Positions 32,334 through 40,035 of a DNA stretch of 64,000 nucleotides are shown here, piece after piece. The notes under the pieces were generated by a model. It saw only the letters and a list, made by a program, of their open reading frames with translations. It ran no database searches and was not told the DNA's origin. The position numbers and the translations under genes are program-made. The first letter of the stretch is position 1; each line of letters opens with the position of its first letter. This DNA comes from SVTX01 sp045653805 (GTDB lineage: Bacteria > Bacillota > Clostridia > Oscillospirales > CAG-272): assembly GCA_045653805.1 (NCBI GenBank), contig JAZOMF010000094.1, forward strand, positions 22,179 to 86,178, in the 5' to 3' direction.

Positions 32334-33175
32334 TTGTCTGTCTCCTTTTCGTCGCTTTCTTCGTCAAAATTCATTTTTATGGGCTCTGCCGCCTTGTCCT
32401 CTTCGGAGGAATAAAGCTCGTTTCCGTTGGCATCCTTTTCCACGTCATCGGGGTTGTCGTTGATTATAAACGTGGCGTCGTCGCCCAGCAGAGTGCCCTC
32501 TGCATCGTAAATGAGTATCTTTCTTATCTTGATAAGCTCCAGCACGCCCAGGAATATTGCTATCATATCGGGCAGGGAAACGCTGTCGTCAAGCAGCTCC
32601 TTGAGGCTGGTGGCCTTCTTTTTTGACATCTTGTTAAGTATTCCCGTGATCTTTACTTCAACGGGAACGATGGGCGAGCTGATCATAGGTGTAAATACCG
32701 ATCGCTCGACCTTGGGGCGGCTTTCGTTGTAGGTTACGATACGGCGCACGGCAAGACAAAGCGATTCAACGTCCTGGTCCAGCACGAAGGTCTTATCTAC
32801 ACTGATCTCATCGGTGGCCTTTTCAAGTCTGCCGCTGTATACTGGGTAAAGCAGAGCCATCTTTTTTGCCGCTTCCTTTGCCTGCTGGAATTTTAAGAGG
32901 GCGTCGGCAAGGGCTGCTCTGGGGTCTTCCTCCTCAGCCTCGGGCTTGGGAAGAAGAAGCTTGGATTTTATGAGCATAAGCTCGCTTGCCATAACGATAA
33001 ATTCGCTTGCAAGCTCCATGTCAAGGCTCTGCGCCTCCTCGATATATTGAATGTACTGCTCGCAGATAACGTTGATCTGAATATTGTCGATAGACATCTT
33101 GTTCTTTTGTATCAGCGAGAGTAACAGGTCCAGAGGCCCTTCGAAAGTCTCAAGACGGTAGCTTATTGCGTCCAT
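32330..33175 (-). CDS. scpA: Segregation and condensation protein A
   Basis: A 281-aa kleisin that bridges SMC heads in chromosome condensation. ISYRLETFEGPLDLLLSLIQ, starting at residue 4, is the canonical SMC-binding N-terminus, followed by EYIEEAQSLDMELASEF-like helices and a C-terminal winged-helix region. It extends about 40 residues beyond typical length as an acidic tail (DEESDEKETDK). The start at 33175 follows AAAGGAGGTCC; the longer frame runs back into the M50 gene and is not real. Confidence 0.95.
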   Translation of the reverse strand: MDAISYRLETFEGPLDLLLSLIQKNKMSIDNIQINVICEQYIQYIEEAQSLDMELASEFIVMASELMLIKSKLLLPKPEAEEEDPRAALADALLKFQQAKEAAKKMALLYPVYSGRLEKATDEISVDKTFVLDQDVESLCLAVRRIVTYNESRPKVERSVFTPMISSPIVPVEVKITGILNKMSKKKATSLKELLDDSVSLPDMIAIFLGVLELIKIRKILIYDAEGTLLGDDATFIINDNPDDVEKDANGNELYSSEEDKAAEPIKMNFDEESDEKETDK

Positions 33176-33195
33176 AAGGACCTCCTTTCCAAAAG

Positions 33196-33954
33196 TCAGA
33201 TAAGATTGATGATAAGGACGTGGGCAAACTGCAAAGCTCGGAGAACTCCGTTGACTATTCCAGCGTATGCATGCTCTGCCAAGAAGCTGAATGGGGAGAA
33301 GTTGAAAAGTCTCGAGCATATCATAAGCAGGATCAGCACGCCGAACATAATAAAACGCTCGTATTTCATTATTCCGAAATACCATCTGGGCGGCAGGAAC
33401 GTGAAGAAAAAGCGCGAGCCGTCAAAGGGTGGGAGCGGAATAAGGTTGAAAAATGCGTAGATGAAATTTATAAGACCGAAATAGGTTACAAAATCCTCAA
33501 GAACCGAGCGCAGTGCCCAGTAATAAGCAAATTCAGTAATATTAGGAGCGTAAGCGGGAATTATAATTTCCGTGAAATAAAGAAATGTCCCTGCCGCAAT
33601 AGCGCCAATGGCACCGAAAAGCATATTGGAAAGCGGTCCCGCGATAGCGGTCAGAGCCATACCCCATTTGGGATTTTTGAAGTTTCTCGCATTGATCGGT
33701 ACGGGCTTTGCCCAGCCAAATCCGAAAACAAGCATCATAAGAGTACCAAAGGGATCGAGATGCTTGGCGGGATTGAGGGTCACTCTACCCAGATTGTACG
33801 CAGTACGGTCGCCCATCATATAAGCCACTAATCCGTGAGCAGCCTCGTGAGCGGAAAGGGCAAAAAGCACTACGGGGAACATAAGGAGAAGCTGGATTAT
33901 AAGGTTTCTCCAATCGCCCGTTGCAAAGCCCTCGGTAATAATGGAAATAAGCAT
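33196..33954 (-). CDS. Site-2 protease family protein (M50)
   Basis: A 252-aa intramembrane metalloprotease. LSAHEAAHGLVAYMMGD (about 33-49) carries HExxH, and NLIPLPPFDGSRF (about 172-184) is the second signature containing the aspartate ligand. Five to six hydrophobic helices are visible, and no PDZ domain. The length fits the YwhC/Rip-like compact class rather than RseP. It may cleave membrane-bound regulators; substrates unknown. It is 20 nt from scpA, so likely in the same operon. Confidence 0.9.
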   Translation of the reverse strand: MLISIITEGFATGDWRNLIIQLLLMFPVVLFALSAHEAAHGLVAYMMGDRTAYNLGRVTLNPAKHLDPFGTLMMLVFGFGWAKPVPINARNFKNPKWGMALTAIAGPLSNMLFGAIGAIAAGTFLYFTEIIIPAYAPNITEFAYYWALRSVLEDFVTYFGLINFIYAFFNLIPLPPFDGSRFFFTFLPPRWYFGIMKYERFIMFGVLILLMICSRLFNFSPFSFLAEHAYAGIVNGVLRALQFAHVLIINLI

Positions 33955-33972
33955 TTTTGCCTCCGTAAAAAA

Positions 33973-34581
33973 TTACAGCTTAATATCGGAGAGGTCAGCG
34001 ATGGCGCACCAAAGCTCCTGCTTTCCTTCGCCCTTAAGCGAGGAAAAGGGGATTATGGGAGTGCCCTCGGCGATAATGGGGTCGCCGCTTATCTTTTCGA
34101 TGCAAGCGGCTCTGTCGGTTTTGTTAAGCTTGTCGATTTTGGTGATAACTATGATGTAGGGGATGCCTGCACTGTTCATATAGTTTATCATCATCGTGTC
34201 GTCCTTGGTGATACAAGCGCGGCTGTCGATAAGCTGAACTACGCCTCGAACAAGGTCGATGTTCTTGTTTTTGGTGAAGTAGCCGTCGGTCAGAGAAGAC
34301 CACTGCTGCTTGTTATCGTGATTTCTTGCCGCAAAGCCGTATCCGGGAAGGTCAACGAGGAAAAGCTTTTTGTCTACCTCATAGAAATTGACGGTTATAG
34401 TCTTACCGGGAGTTGCAGACACTCTTGCCAAGCTCTTTCTTCCGAGAAGAGTGTTGATAAGTGAGCTCTTGCCCACGTTGGAGCGACCCGAGAGAGCCAC
34501 CTGGGGAATAGGGTCGGTGGGGAACTGGCTTGCAAAGCCGGCGGTCATTTTAAGATTTACGTTTTGTGTATTAAGTGCCAT
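33973..34581 (-). CDS. engB: Ribosome biogenesis GTPase EngB/YsxC
   Basis: A 202-aa GTPase for assembly of the large ribosomal subunit. LSGRSNVGKSSLINTLLG (about 30-47) is the P-loop, PGKTITVNFYE holds the G2 switch, LVDLPGYG (about 76-83) is G3, VITKIDKLNK (about 146-155) is G4. It lies 38 nt after lon in the same direction, the conserved lon-engB order of Firmicutes. Confidence 0.96.
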   Translation of the reverse strand: MALNTQNVNLKMTAGFASQFPTDPIPQVALSGRSNVGKSSLINTLLGRKSLARVSATPGKTITVNFYEVDKKLFLVDLPGYGFAARNHDNKQQWSSLTDGYFTKNKNIDLVRGVVQLIDSRACITKDDTMMINYMNSAGIPYIIVITKIDKLNKTDRAACIEKISGDPIIAEGTPIIPFSSLKGEGKQELWCAIADLSDIKL

Positions 34582-34618
34582 AATTATGCCTTTCGATGTT
34601 ACCTAAAGCAAGATAAGC

Positions 34619-37060
34619 TTACTTTTCACATTTTGCCCGTCTTGCGGCGGGAGATTTTCTGCTTGTTTGAGGAATGGACACCTCGCTCCCCACGTCAGCT
34701 TTATAGTAGACCTTCTTTTCGAAGGAGCTTTCGCGTGCAAGAGCGTTTGTAAGTACCTCGTGAGCGCGACTGCAGGGGATAAAGATCACGTTTTCGCGAA
34801 CCACGGGGTCAACCTCATTAAGGTCTTTGAGATTGTCGGCGGGGATGATGATGGTGCGAACACCTGCACTATATGCCGCCATAGTCTTTTCACGGAGTCC
34901 GCCGATGGGGAGAACATTGCCGCGAATGGTGATCTCACCTGTCATGGAAACATCGCGGCGAACGGGAATGCCCGACAATGCACTGATAATAGCAGTGAGA
35001 GTAGTTATACCTGCAGAGGGGCCGTCCTTGGGAACTGCGCCCTCGGGGAAGTGGATATGTATATCCTTCTTGGTGTAAAAATCGGGGCTGATACCGTATT
35101 CGGTTGCAACCTGACGTGAGTAGGTAATGGCCGCGTGAGCGGATTCCTTCATTACGTCGCCAAGGGATCCGGTAAGCTCAAGCTTGCCGGTGCCATCCAT
35201 AACGGCGCACTCAACCTTAAGCAGGTCGCCGCCTGACTGGGTGTATGCCATTCCGTTGACAACTCCAACCTCGTCGTGTTGAGAGATGGTTTCGGGAATG
35301 ATCTTCTTGGGGCCGAGTAGTAACTTGAGATCCTCGGGTTTTACGGTGATCTTTGCCTCTCCCGCCTCTATAATGCGCTTTGCCGCCTTACGGCAGATAG
35401 CCGCAAGCTCTCGTTCAAGGTTACGCACGCCCGACTCGCGGGTGTAGCAATCGATAACGTCGGAAAGCGCCGCGTCGGTGATACGAAGCATTTTCTTGGT
35501 AAGACCGTGACGGGTAAGCTGCTTGGGAATAAGGTGATTTTTCGCAATACCGATCTTCTGGCTCTTGGTGTAAGTGTGAAGCTCGATTATCTCCATACGG
35601 TCGATAAGGGGGCGGGGAACGGTGTCAAGAGTATTTGCAGTAGCGATAAATACGCAATCGGAAAGGTCGAAGGGAAGTTCAACGAAGTGATCTCTGAAGA
35701 ACTTGTTCTGCTCGGGGTCGAGAACTTCAAGCATAGCGCTTGCAGGGTCGCCTCTGCCATCGTTTGCCATCTTGTCGATCTCGTCGAAGAGTATCAAGGG
35801 GTTTTTAACGCCGGCTTGAGTTACTGCCGCGATGATTCGACCGGGCATAGCACCGATGTAGGTCTTTCTGTGACCGCGTATGTCTGCTTCATCGCGCACA
35901 CCTCCGAGAGAAACGCGAACATACTCTCGCTTCATAGCACGAGCAAGGGAGGCGGCAATAGAAGTCTTACCTACGCCGGGAGGGCCGTAGAGGCAGATAA
36001 TCTGCCCTTTAAGATCGGGGTTGAGCTGTTTAACTGCGAGGTATTCAAGAAGACGTTCCTTAACGTCTTCAAGCCCCTCGTGGTCGGCGTCAAGTATCTT
36101 TTTAGCCGCCTTTACGTCGGTTCTGTCCTTGGTAGACTTGTTCCACGGTATATCAAGGCACACGTCAAGGTAATTGGAAATAACGGTCGCCTCGGCACTT
36201 CCAAAGGGTGAGCGAGCAAGGCGGTCGTTCTCCTTGAGAAGCTTCTTTCTAACCTCCTCGGAAAGCTCTGCCTTCATTATTCTTTCATAATATTCCTCTG
36301 TGTCGGAGATTCCATCGCCAAGCTCCTCTTGGATGGATTTCATTTCCTCACGGAGATAATACTCTCTCTGACCCTTGTTGATTCTCTCGCGGGTCTTTTT
36401 GTGGAGCTCGTTTTCAAGTTTAAGAAGTTCTATCTCTTCTTCGGCTATATCAAGCACCAGCTCGATTCTGCGATAGGGCTCGAAAACACCGAGAACGTCC
36501 AGCTTGTCCTCGTACTTTACGAAGAGATTGGACGTGATAACGTCAGCCAAGAGAGCGGGATTTTTAATTGACTTGAAGGTAGGAATTATGTTCTCTGCGG
36601 GGGGAGGGAGCAGCTTTGCCATTTGTGTAGCCGCCTGAGTGAGGCGACGGACGTATGCCTGATCCTTTACGCCGGGAGTGTCGGGCAGGGATACAGTCTT
36701 GCAGATAACATCTGCGGTATTGTATTTTCCGGTTTTGCGGTAGGAGGAGACGATAGCTCTTGACATACCCTCTGCGATACAACGGATAGTCTTTTCACCT
36801 GCGTTTACAAGCTGCTTAATTTTGATAACCGTGCCCACCTCAAAGAGCTGAGGCTCGGTGTTGCCGTTCTCGTCATCAGGCTTGACAGGAACAGCCACTG
36901 CGTATTTTGAGCCCTCAAATGCCTCTCTGAGCGCGTCACAGGAGCCAAGGTCGTTGTCCCCAACCTCGAGATTGATTATCTCGCCGGGAAACGCGACCGT
37001 GGAGCTGAGCGCCACCAGGGGAAGCGAGAGCTTTTCGGCTTTAACTGTATATTCTGACAT
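34619..37060 (-). CDS. lon: ATP-dependent protease Lon
   Basis: An 813-aa cytosolic AAA+ serine protease that removes misfolded and regulatory proteins. The N-terminal substrate domain (LPLVALSSTVAFPGEIINLEV, in parts) spans to about 200, the AAA+ module has GPPGVGKTSIA (about 360) and FDEIDKM, and the protease domain ends with the catalytic serine in KDGPSAGIT (about 685) and the lysine in REKTMAA. The C-terminus has an extra basic tail, RKSPAARRAKCEK. The ATG at 37060 is preferred over an upstream TTG. Confidence 0.96.
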   Translation of the reverse strand: MSEYTVKAEKLSLPLVALSSTVAFPGEIINLEVGDNDLGSCDALREAFEGSKYAVAVPVKPDDENGNTEPQLFEVGTVIKIKQLVNAGEKTIRCIAEGMSRAIVSSYRKTGKYNTADVICKTVSLPDTPGVKDQAYVRRLTQAATQMAKLLPPPAENIIPTFKSIKNPALLADVITSNLFVKYEDKLDVLGVFEPYRRIELVLDIAEEEIELLKLENELHKKTRERINKGQREYYLREEMKSIQEELGDGISDTEEYYERIMKAELSEEVRKKLLKENDRLARSPFGSAEATVISNYLDVCLDIPWNKSTKDRTDVKAAKKILDADHEGLEDVKERLLEYLAVKQLNPDLKGQIICLYGPPGVGKTSIAASLARAMKREYVRVSLGGVRDEADIRGHRKTYIGAMPGRIIAAVTQAGVKNPLILFDEIDKMANDGRGDPASAMLEVLDPEQNKFFRDHFVELPFDLSDCVFIATANTLDTVPRPLIDRMEIIELHTYTKSQKIGIAKNHLIPKQLTRHGLTKKMLRITDAALSDVIDCYTRESGVRNLERELAAICRKAAKRIIEAGEAKITVKPEDLKLLLGPKKIIPETISQHDEVGVVNGMAYTQSGGDLLKVECAVMDGTGKLELTGSLGDVMKESAHAAITYSRQVATEYGISPDFYTKKDIHIHFPEGAVPKDGPSAGITTLTAIISALSGIPVRRDVSMTGEITIRGNVLPIGGLREKTMAAYSAGVRTIIIPADNLKDLNEVDPVVRENVIFIPCSRAHEVLTNALARESSFEKKVYYKADVGSEVSIPQTSRKSPAARRAKCEK

Positions 37061-37123
37061 TAAGTAATTCTCCAATCTATGTGTTTGTGCGTATATAATA
37101 GGTGCCTTTCGGCGGAATTTTAC

Positions 37124-37137
37124 AGTATAATTATACT
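37124..37137. promoter_or_regulatory. Perfect 14-bp palindrome upstream of lon
   Basis: AGTATAATTATACT lies 64 bp before the lon start. It overlaps several TATAAT-like words, so it could be an operator or simply promoter sequence. No CtsR-type GGTCAAA repeats were seen. Confidence 0.35.
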
Positions 37138-37238
37138 ATTATATCATTATACCACATAGGCAACGAAATTTCCACCCCTTTTTAATAATTTTTACAATTT
37201 GTACAATATAATATATATCGTATAGCGGAAAACAATAA

Positions 37239-37263
37239 AAAAACGGGGAAGATCCCCGTTTTC
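37239..37263 (-). terminator. Terminator hairpin upstream of lon
   Basis: AAAACGGGG / CCCCGTTTT with a short loop; the minus strand runs into seven T residues. It would stop a minus-strand transcript coming from the RNA candidate at 37281-37398 before it reaches lon. Confidence 0.85.
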
Positions 37264-37280
37264 TGTCAAATAAAAGGTAT

Positions 37281-37398
37281 AAAAAAAGCACAACAGGCGG
37301 TTTTAAGTGCGCTCGGATATCATTAGATTGATATTTCGCTAAAAACCAGCAAGCTGTGCAGGGATAAGTGACCGACGCGGATCGGTGTCTTATCGGGA
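37281..37398 (-). ncRNA. Candidate small RNA with its own promoter
   Basis: Downstream of a good minus-strand promoter the RNA would fold into two domains. Hairpin 1 is GATAAG (plus 37389-37394) with CTTATC (37363-37368) around an inner ACCGA...TCGGT. The second, long hairpin is closed by GCACAG and TTGTGC (37288-37293), with inner GGTTTT/AAAACC and ATATCA/TGATAT pairings, and is followed by seven T residues. If that is not the end, the next terminator at 37239 gives about 160 nt. No ORF is apparent. I could not match it to 6S, SRP, T-box or a riboswitch class. Confidence 0.55.
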
Positions 37399-37403
37399 AT
37401 TCT

Positions 37404-37432
37404 ATTATACACCTCTGCCGTGAATTTGTAAA
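37404..37432 (-). promoter_or_regulatory. SigA promoter of the small RNA candidate
   Basis: On the minus strand TTTACA (37427-37432), a 17-nt spacer and TATAAT (37404-37409). No minus-strand gene lies within 340 nt other than lon, which is behind a terminator. Confidence 0.75.
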
Positions 37433-37632
37433 TATCCATTTTGCACGATTTTTCGTCAAATTTTTTGTGCAAAAAACGGAGTGGTAGATTTTAACTCGAT
37501 TTGTCGTAGTGGTTTTTGTTGCTTTTGCATAACTTGAAGTGTCGTAGTGAATTTATAAGATTTTAAATTTCCTTATGCCACAAGGGAAAATGCAATTTTG
37601 AAAGAAAATTTGAGATTTTTTCTGAAAAACTA

Positions 37633-37661
37633 TTGACAAAACGTTTTGTGTGTGGTATAAT
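37633..37661 (+). promoter_or_regulatory. Consensus SigA promoter of infC-rpmI-rplT
   Basis: TTGACA (37633-37638), a 17-nt spacer and TATAAT (37656-37661). The leader to the infC start is about 190 nt long. Confidence 0.92.
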
Positions 37662-37667
37662 AATCGC

Positions 37668-37806
37668 CGTAAACAAAGAGAAGTTCCGCTTCCACCTCAT
37701 CGCAAGGCGCATGTTGGTCAATATGCATTCCCTATAATTAATGGGAAAAGTCCGTACAAATACGGATGTGCGCGCGGGACTTTAGGTTCTGCGTTTTTTT
37801 ATGCAA
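37668..37806 (+). promoter_or_regulatory. infC leader attenuator (L20-leader-like)
   Basis: The leader starts with structured sequence (GAAGTTCCGCTTCC and ATGTTGGTCAATATGCAT words). It ends with two competing structures: CGCGGGAC (37773-37780) pairs with GTTCTGCG (37786-37793) directly before seven T residues, a terminator, while AAAGTCC (37747-37753) pairs with GGACTTT (37777-37783), an antiterminator using the same bases. In Firmicutes this operon is known to be controlled by ribosomal protein L20 binding to its leader; the match here is by position and logic, not by alignment. Confidence 0.7.
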
Positions 37807-37830
37807 ACATTCCACAAGTTTGTGGAATGT
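37807..37830 (+). promoter_or_regulatory. Hairpin just before the infC ribosome site
   Basis: ACATTCCACA / TGTGGAATGT, a 10-bp perfect stem with an AGTT loop and no T run. It ends 16 nt before GGAGGTG, so it may affect translation initiation or insulate the ribosome site. Confidence 0.55.
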
Positions 37831-37860
37831 AAGTATTCTATTCATTGGAGGTGTGTACCC

Positions 37861-38397
37861 ATAGCAGCAAATAATTCAAAGGAGACTCTCACAAATGAGG
37901 ATATAAACTTCCCTCAGGTAAGAGTTATCGGATCCGATGGCGAACAGCTTGGCATTATGAGCTCTGACCAGGCTCTTAAAATGGCATACGACAAGGGGCT
38001 CGACCTCTGTCTTATGACTGCGCAGGCAAATCCCCCCGTGTGTAAGATTATGGACTTCGGAAAGTTCCGTTTTGAGCGTGAAAAGCGCGAGAAGGAAGCA
38101 AAGAAGAAGCAGCAGGTAGTTGAGCTTAAGGAAATTCAGCTCTCTCCCAGGATCGATACTCACGATTTTGAGACCAAGGCTAAGCATGCGCGCAAGTTCC
38201 TTGAGTCCGGAAATAAGGTTCGCGTGGTTATGAGATTGCGCGGACGTGAAATGAGCCATATGGCTATTGGACGTGAGATTATCGACAAGTTCGCTGATAT
38301 CTGCTCCGAGGTTGGAACAGTTGATAAAAAGCCCGCTGTTGACGGACGTATCATGAGCATGGTAATCAATCCCGTTAACACCAAGTCGGGTAAATAA
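37861..38397 (+). CDS. infC: Translation initiation factor IF-3 (apparent ATA start)
   Basis: A 178-aa factor that binds 30S subunits and checks the start codon. LTNEDINFPQVRVIGSDGEQL (in parts) begins the N-domain, KKKQQVVELKEIQLSPRIDTHD holds the linker and first C-domain strand, and MRLRGREMSHM is the conserved C-domain motif. No ATG, GTG or TTG fits: the ATG-started longer frame crosses the leader hairpin, while GGAGGTG (37847-37853) sits 7 nt before ATA GCA GCA AAT. Rare start codons (ATT in E. coli) are used by infC for self-control, since IF-3 rejects them. This makes ATA the likely start. Confidence 0.93.
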   Translation: MAANNSKETLTNEDINFPQVRVIGSDGEQLGIMSSDQALKMAYDKGLDLCLMTAQANPPVCKIMDFGKFRFEREKREKEAKKKQQVVELKEIQLSPRIDTHDFETKAKHARKFLESGNKVRVVMRLRGREMSHMAIGREIIDKFADICSEVGTVDKKPAVDGRIMSMVINPVNTKSGK

Positions 38398-38433
38398 TAA
38401 TTAGAAAATTTTTAGTATAAGGAGAATATAAAA

Positions 38434-38628
38434 ATGGGAAAAGTCAAGACACATAAGGCTTCTGCCAAGAGATTTTCGGTTACCGGTACAGGCAAGGTTA
38501 AGATGAACCACTGCCACCACCGCCACAATTTGGGTCTTAAGACTCAGAAGAGAAAGAGACACCTCCGTTCCGGCGCAATCATGAGCGAGGCTATGGCGCC
38601 CAACATCAGAGTGCTCATCCAGAAGTAA
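38434..38628 (+). CDS. rpmI: Ribosomal protein bL35
   Basis: A 64-aa basic protein of the large subunit: KVKTHKASAKRFSVTGTGKV at the N-terminus and a central HHRHNLGLKTQKRKRHLR, the universal bL35 pattern. AAGGAG precedes the ATG. It is the middle gene of infC-rpmI-rplT. Confidence 0.98.
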   Translation: MGKVKTHKASAKRFSVTGTGKVKMNHCHHRHNLGLKTQKRKRHLRSGAIMSEAMAPNIRVLIQK

Positions 38629-38662
38629 TTTGAAAAAGTAATCGAGAAAGGAATAAAGAAAA

Positions 38663-39016
38663 ATGGCAAGAGTTAAGGGCGCTATGATGACGCGCAAGAG
38701 AAGAAAGAAGATATTGAAGGCAGCGAAGGGCTATTGGGGCGCAAAGTCCAAGCACTTTAAGATGGCTAAGCAGGCCGTACTTAAGAGCGGAAACTACGCT
38801 TTCGCCGGCCGTAAGATGAAGAAGAGAGACATGAGAAGACTCTGGATCACCAGAATCAGCGCTCAGGCAAAGGTTTGCGGTATGAACTACTCCACCTTTA
38901 TGAACGGTCTCAAGAAGGCAAACATCACTCTCAACAGAAAGATGCTTGCTGAGCTCGCAGTTAACGATAAGGCAGCTTTCGCAGCTCTCGCAGAGCAGGC
39001 TAAGGCAGCTCTTTAA
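38663..39016 (+). CDS. rplT: Ribosomal protein bL20
   Basis: A 117-aa large-subunit assembly protein. ARVKGAMMTRKRRKKILKAAKGYWGAKS, read in parts, is the conserved long basic N-terminal extension, with LWITRISAQAKVCGMNYSTFMNGL in the globular domain. In Firmicutes L20 represses its own operon by binding the infC leader, which fits the attenuator at 37747-37800. Confidence 0.98.
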   Translation: MARVKGAMMTRKRRKKILKAAKGYWGAKSKHFKMAKQAVLKSGNYAFAGRKMKKRDMRRLWITRISAQAKVCGMNYSTFMNGLKKANITLNRKMLAELAVNDKAAFAALAEQAKAAL

Positions 39017-39030
39017 TTAAACTGAATACA

Positions 39031-39060
39031 AAACCCGGTAATGGATATTACTGGGTTTTT
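39031..39060 (+). terminator. Terminator of infC-rpmI-rplT
   Basis: AAACCCGGTAAT / ATTACTGGGTTTTT with a GGAT loop and one mismatch, 14 nt after rplT. Confidence 0.85.
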
Positions 39061-39180
39061 GTCATAGTTAGGGAATTTTTAATTTTGCTGAAAGTGGCTG
39101 TTTTTAGCTGAATTTTAGCATAAAAACATCCAATTTTGGATAATTTTGGTGATAAAATCTTGGAAGGAGGCAGACTTGAT

Positions 39181-40035
39181 ATGTTTATAAGCAGAGAGGT
39201 CATTACGTCACCGCAGAACAAATACGTCAGCCTCGCCCGAGGTTTGAGCAATAAAAAGAACAGAGAAAAAGAGCAAAAATTCCGTTTTGACGGCATCAAA
39301 TTGATGTGCGAAGCGCTGAAAAAAGGCGTTTGCATCAGCTTTATTTTGGCGTCGGATAAGGAGTGGAGCTCTGTGCTTGAAAAGGCAGAAAAGCTTTACG
39401 GCATAAAGGAAAATGATATAAATTGTCCCGTTATTTCGGTTGAAACCTCACTTTTTGAAAAATTGAGCGAGGAAATGGCTCCCGAGGGAGTTATTTGCGT
39501 TGCTGAATACGAAAAGGAACTTCATTCCGATGTTAGCGCGGACGAGCGTTTTTCTTGTGAAGCACACGAAAAAATACTTATTCTCGAGTCGGTAAGAGAC
39601 CCTCAAAACGTGGGCGCTATAGTCCGTGTTGCGGCAGCGTTTGGAGTTGACCGCATCGTTATGAGCAAGGATTGTGCCGACATCTACAATTCAAAGACAA
39701 TACGCGCCTCTATGGGCACTGTATTTTCCAAGCGCATTGATAGGGTATCTGATATGCCTTGTGTCGTAAAGGATATTCAAGGTTCAGTCAGAAGAGTTTT
39801 TGCTGCGGCACTTGAGAGAGATTCTGAAAAGCTGGGCGAACTTCAGCTTCGGACTGGCGATTGTGTTATCATTGGAAATGAGGGACACGGACTTAGCCGT
39901 GAGGTCATTGAGGCTTGTGACGGAACCGTGTTTATCCCTATGGCGGATGGCGTAGAGTCGTTGAATGCGGCTACTGCGGCGGCAGTATTGGTTTGGGAAT
40001 TCTTTAGGCCGACACATAACGGAGGTGCCGTATGA
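39181..40035 (+). CDS. TrmH/SpoU family RNA methyltransferase
   Basis: A 284-aa SPOUT enzyme that 2'-O-methylates rRNA or tRNA. ITSPQNKYVSLARGLSNKK and FRFDGIKLMCEAL form the substrate-binding N-domain; LILESVRDPQNVGAIVRVAAAFG (about 127-149, in parts), VIIGNEGHGLSREV (about 222-235) and SLNAATAAAVLVWE (about 261-274) are the three SpoU motifs with the trefoil knot. The ATG at 39181 has AAGGAGG 10 nt upstream. Its stop overlaps dprA by 4 nt. The target nucleotide is not predictable. Confidence 0.92.
   Translation: MFISREVITSPQNKYVSLARGLSNKKNREKEQKFRFDGIKLMCEALKKGVCISFILASDKEWSSVLEKAEKLYGIKENDINCPVISVETSLFEKLSEEMAPEGVICVAEYEKELHSDVSADERFSCEAHEKILILESVRDPQNVGAIVRVAAAFGVDRIVMSKDCADIYNSKTIRASMGTVFSKRIDRVSDMPCVVKDIQGSVRRVFAAALERDSEKLGELQLRTGDCVIIGNEGHGLSREVIEACDGTVFIPMADGVESLNAATAAAVLVWEFFRPTHNGGAV

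Noticed and set aside
33176..33385. Extended N-terminus of scpA
   Set aside because: The extension is read through the 3' end of the M50 protease gene; the conserved ScpA start and a ribosome site lie at 33175.
37281..37398. Assignment of the minus-strand RNA candidate as 6S RNA
   Set aside because: It folds as two separate hairpins rather than one long rod with a central bubble, so the label is not supported by eye.
37801..37860. ATG start of infC at 37801
   Set aside because: The added residues come from the hairpin and ribosome site region, and the family N-terminus begins at 37861.
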